Of a stretch of DNA of 53,618 nt, positions 51,264 through 53,618 are shown piece after piece (the first letter of the stretch is position 1; each line of letters begins with the position of its first letter). The stretch is from positions 51,610-105,227 of the forward strand of contig DDXM01000065.1 of assembly GCA_002347485.1 (NCBI GenBank), read 5' to 3'. Origin of the DNA: Anaerolineaceae bacterium UBA2260 (lineage in GTDB: Bacteria; Chloroflexota; Anaerolineae; Anaerolineales; Anaerolineaceae). The notes under the pieces were generated by a model. It was not told the origin of the DNA and did not search any database. It saw only the letters and a program-made list of their open reading frames with translations. The translations under genes were made by a program, and so were the position numbers.

Positions 51264-52271
51264 CTATTTTCGACGGATCTTCAGAACCACGATCTTGGTT
51301 GAGTGGTTAAACGGCGCTGGGTCTACCGGCAGGCTGCCAATGCGCGTTTGTGGATAGCCGGCCACGTCCTCGGGGATCGGGATCAACTCTTCGATGGTAA
51401 CATACCCATCCCTGCCCATCCCCTCGAGCGCGTCGACGAATTCCTTGCCGCTTAAAAATAACGCGTTGTTCACCACGACCAGGTGACCGCCATCATTGAC
51501 CAGCGGGCGCGCCTTGTTCACCAGGCGGGTTGCTTCGTTCACCTGGTCCACCCGCCCGCGTTCGGTGATGGAAAAGAAAGGCGGGTCGAGGATGACCGTG
51601 TCGAAGGTGCGCCCACTGCGTTTCATCTGCCCCACGCCGACGAAAAAATCCACCGCAGTGCACTCCATCCGGCTGGCATCTAAGCCGTTCAAGCGCGCCG
51701 ATCGGTGCGCCATGGCGAGGAACTTGCCGCTGCGGTCGATCTGGGTCACGCGGGAGGCTCCTCCCGCCAGCGCCGCCACCCCCAGGCTGCCGGTGTAGGC
51801 AAATGCATTCAGCACAGTTTTCGCCGCTGAACACGCCTTCAGCCAGGTGCGCAGATTGCGCGTGTCGAGGTAAAAGCCGGCGTCCTGGTTCATCAGCAGG
51901 TCCAGCGCGTAACCCACACCGTTTTCCAGGATACTTGTATCTGGCACACCACCATGGATCACCACTCCGCGCTTGTTCTCCGGGTCGCTTGATGAGCGCT
52001 GCTTGAAGACGACACAGTCGATGCCGGTCAGCGCGTCGCTGTAATATTCAGCGGCGAGTGCAGCCAGCCGTTGAGATTCACCTTCGCTCACCTTGTGCGT
52101 GAGGAGCAGCAGAGTGCCACCGTACAGCTCCGCCACCAGCGACGGGTAACCCTCGGTGAATCCGTTGAAGAGGCGGATGGCGCCACGCCGGGCGTCCTCC
52201 AGCAGCGGCAATCTGAGCTCGAGCGCGCGGCTGAGCAGCTTTTCAAGGTCGGTTGCAAAAGCATGTTCCAT
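51264..52271 (-). CDS. RlmI-like class I rRNA methyltransferase
   Basis: A 335-residue SAM-dependent methyltransferase of the RlmI/RsmC-like cytosine-C5 group. It contains an N-terminal EEHD-like region and the DAGFYLDTRNLRTWL motif. The SAM site is VLNAFAYTGSLGVAALAGGA near residue 170, and the catalytic-loop motif is LDPPFFS near 240. The full PUA domain of RlmI is not obvious at the N-terminus. The ATG has no Shine-Dalgarno but has TACAAT 6 bases upstream. It is divergent from the nitroreductase gene. The target nucleotide is uncertain. Confidence 0.85.
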   Translation of the reverse strand: MEHAFATDLEKLLSRALELRLPLLEDARRGAIRLFNGFTEGYPSLVAELYGGTLLLLTHKVSEGESQRLAALAAEYYSDALTGIDCVVFKQRSSSDPENKRGVVIHGGVPDTSILENGVGYALDLLMNQDAGFYLDTRNLRTWLKACSAAKTVLNAFAYTGSLGVAALAGGASRVTQIDRSGKFLAMAHRSARLNGLDASRMECTAVDFFVGVGQMKRSGRTFDTVILDPPFFSITERGRVDQVNEATRLVNKARPLVNDGGHLVVVNNALFLSGKEFVDALEGMGRDGYVTIEELIPIPEDVAGYPQTRIGSLPVDPAPFNHSTKIVVLKIRRK

Positions 52272-52277
52272 GGCATA

Positions 52278-52283
52278 ATTGTA
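52278..52283 (-). promoter_or_regulatory. -10-like element placed for a leaderless RlmI-like transcript
   Basis: TACAAT on the minus strand is followed by TATGCC and the ATG at 52271. There is no Shine-Dalgarno and no clear -35. Confidence 0.4.
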
Positions 52284-52326
52284 ACCGGATTGATGTACCT
52301 GAACCTACCCCCCTAAGGAGATGCCA

Positions 52327-53112
52327 ATGAATGACACGTTGAAAACCATCCTCAACCGCCGCTCCACGCGCAAATACGCCGACACCCCCATCACGCGCGA
52401 GGAAAAGGACATCCTCCTGCAGGCGGCCATGCGCGCCCCGACCGCGGGTAACATGATGCTGTATTCCATCATCGAGGTGGAGGACCAGGCGTTAAAGGAC
52501 AGGCTGGCGGTCACCTGCGATAACCAGCCCTTCATCGCAAGCGCGCCTTACGTGTTGCTGTTCCTGGCAGATTACCAGCGCTGGATGGACCTGTTCAATT
52601 GGAGCGGCGCGCCGGAAATCTGCGCTGAAAAAGGCCTACAGCCGCGCCTGCCGAGCGAGGGCGACCTGATGCTGGCCTGCTGCGACGCGCTCATCGCTGC
52701 CCAGACCGCGGTGATCGCCGCCGAATCACTGGGCATTGGGTCATGTTATATCGGCGACATCATGGAGAATTGCGAAGCGCACCGCGCGATGTTCAACCTG
52801 CCGCGTTACACCTTCCCCATCTGCCTGCTGGTTTTTGGCCGCCCCTTCGCTGCGCGCGAGAACCCGCGCCTGCTCAAACGCTTCGACCGTAAATTCATTG
52901 TCCACCAGGATCGTTACTCACCGGTTATTCCCGCGGATTTTCCGGAGATGATGGGCGAAGCCACCGCCCAATTCCCCCGCGATGAGGGCGCAGATGCCGC
53001 CAAAGGGTACATCCAGGCGATCTACAATCGCAAGTTCGTGTCCGATTTTTCGGTCGAAATGACGCGTTCTGTGAAAAAGTGGATGGATATATGGAACGGC
53101 GCGGAAGCGTAA
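52327..53112 (+). CDS. Nitroreductase family protein
   Basis: A 261-residue FMN-dependent nitroreductase-type oxidoreductase. The N-terminal FMN phosphate-binding motif is RRSTRKYADTPITREEKDIL, followed by RAPTAGNMMLYSIIEV. A central ALIAAQTAVIAAESLGIGSC helix and GSCYIGDIMEN are typical of the NfsA/FRP-like group. The ATG at 52327 is chosen because AAGGAG lies 6 bases upstream; the ATG at 52321 directly abuts it. The physiological substrate is unknown. Confidence 0.88.
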   Translation: MNDTLKTILNRRSTRKYADTPITREEKDILLQAAMRAPTAGNMMLYSIIEVEDQALKDRLAVTCDNQPFIASAPYVLLFLADYQRWMDLFNWSGAPEICAEKGLQPRLPSEGDLMLACCDALIAAQTAVIAAESLGIGSCYIGDIMENCEAHRAMFNLPRYTFPICLLVFGRPFAARENPRLLKRFDRKFIVHQDRYSPVIPADFPEMMGEATAQFPRDEGADAAKGYIQAIYNRKFVSDFSVEMTRSVKKWMDIWNGAEA

Positions 53113-53144
53113 AAAGACCGGTATAATATCAGCCGGTAAAAAAT

Positions 53145-53414
53145 ATGATAGATGAACCTCAACCCCTGGTGGAATACCCCATCCTCTTCCCGCTCAAGGT
53201 GATCGGCGTGGACGAGGAGGATTTTGAGACCTTTGTGGTGGAGATCGTGCGCCGCCACGTGCCGGAATTATTGGAAGAAAATATTATCAGCCGGCTCTCC
53301 AACGGCAACAAATATCGCTCGGTTTCCTTCGAGTTCATCGCCGAAAGCCGGGCGCAAATGGACGCGCTTTACTCAGAATTAAGCAGCCACAAGCGTGTAT
53401 TGATGATCCTGTAG
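53145..53414 (+). CDS. DUF493 family protein (YbeD-like)
   Basis: An 89-residue protein of the DUF493/YbeD group. It has the opening EYPILFPLKVIGVDEEDFET, a central RLSNGNKYRSVSFEFIAESR and the typical ending LYSELSSHKRVLMIL. In E. coli YbeD is associated with LipB, but no lipoate gene is adjacent here. No Shine-Dalgarno is evident. TATAAT lies 17 bases upstream inside a small ACCGG/CCGGT inverted repeat. The gene ends 1 base before the convergent dehydrogenase gene. Confidence 0.85.
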   Translation: MIDEPQPLVEYPILFPLKVIGVDEEDFETFVVEIVRRHVPELLEENIISRLSNGNKYRSVSFEFIAESRAQMDALYSELSSHKRVLMIL

Positions 53415-53415
53415 G

Positions 53416-53618
53416 CTATTCCCCTTTTTTCTTGACCGCGTGTCCCCCGAACTGGTTGCGCATCGCCGCGACTAGTTTGTCTGAATAGGGTCCCGCCTGG
53501 CGGGAGCGGATGCGCCGCTGCAGCGCGGCGGTGATCACCGGGGCGGCCACATTGAGGTCAATGGCCTCAAAAACCGTCCAGCGCCCTTCGCCCGAATCCG
53601 CCACATAGGCTTCGATCG
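53416..53618 (-). CDS. gnd: 6-phosphogluconate dehydrogenase (decarboxylating), C-terminal end only
   Basis: The last 67 codons of a gene that continues beyond the right edge. The translated end (IEAYVADSGEGRWTVFEAID, then RRIRSRQAGPYSDKLVAAMR and NQFGGHAVKKKGE) matches the C-terminus of YqeC/GndA-type 6-phosphogluconate dehydrogenases. These oxidise 6-phosphogluconate to ribulose-5-phosphate and CO2 in the pentose phosphate pathway. The NAD(P)-binding domain lies outside the window, so cofactor preference cannot be judged. Confidence 0.85.
   Translation of the reverse strand, partial: IEAYVADSGEGRWTVFEAIDLNVAAPVITAALQRRIRSRQAGPYSDKLVAAMRNQFGGHAVKKKGE

Overview
The window looks like chromosomal DNA of a moderately GC-rich bacterium of the phylum Chloroflexota, most likely class Anaerolineae. 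That placement is inferred from protein style (Chloroflexota-type peptide-binding lipoproteins, a fused glycyl-tRNA synthetase, a lipobox-anchored penicillin-binding protein) and not from a marker gene. I see no phage, insertion sequence, CRISPR array or plasmid functions. Coding density is high and gene strand blocks alternate.

Layout. 1-9.8 kb (minus): a housekeeping series glmU, a CBS-domain membrane protein, cdd, recO, fused glyQS, dnaG and rpoD (rpoD cut by the left edge), followed upstream by tRNA-Gln. 10-18.5 kb (minus): an oligopeptide/dipeptide ABC importer operon in the order ATPase, ATPase, binding lipoprotein, permease, permease, terminator, then a second binding lipoprotein behind its own -10 element. 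The binding protein inside the operon appears to be circularly permuted. 18.6-23.4 kb (minus): a membrane protein, rsgA, a MecA-like penicillin-binding lipoprotein and maf. 23.5-27.6 kb (plus): xpt-guaA (guanine/xanthine nucleotide supply) and a vWA-TM-FHA membrane protein. 27.7-32.9 kb: a CitE-like lyase, a DUF3267 metalloprotease-like protein, two tRNA-Ser genes, a chagasin-type protease inhibitor, a decaying DUF998 gene, a methyltransferase-acetyltransferase pair and a 65-residue protein preceded by a promoter and an intrinsic terminator.

32.9-36.2 kb: a DUF362 protein, a GNAT acetyltransferase, and an ABC-type ATPase with eroded catalytic motifs. The ATPase lies behind a 340-base leader with a strong promoter, a short ORF and mutually exclusive hairpins, which looks like a transcription attenuator. 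36.3-42 kb (plus): uridine phosphorylase-like protein with an MFS transporter, then a UbiA prenyltransferase and cytochrome bd oxidase (cydAB), a plausible menaquinone/respiration group. 42-45.7 kb: Asp/Glu racemase, SdpI-like protein, ferredoxin-NADP reductase, HAD phosphatase and a DUF1801-like protein. 45.7-49.5 kb (minus): agmatine deiminase and a putrescine-type carbamoyltransferase, a frameshifted small gene and an MFS transporter, probably one operon for agmatine use. 49.5-53.6 kb: SDR oxidoreductase, YgiD-like dioxygenase, RlmI-like methyltransferase, nitroreductase, DUF493 protein and the C-terminal end of 6-phosphogluconate dehydrogenase cut by the right edge.

Regulatory signals fit the primary sigma factor at the left edge: several promoters read TTGACN or TTGCCC, 16-17 bases, then TANNNT. 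Six genes lack a Shine-Dalgarno sequence and instead carry a -10-like hexamer 6-8 bases before the start codon, suggesting leaderless transcripts. The strongest candidates for undescribed biology are the circularly permuted binding protein (14.4-16.4 kb), the leader-peptide attenuator before the atypical ATPase (34.9-35.3 kb), and the leaderless start pattern.
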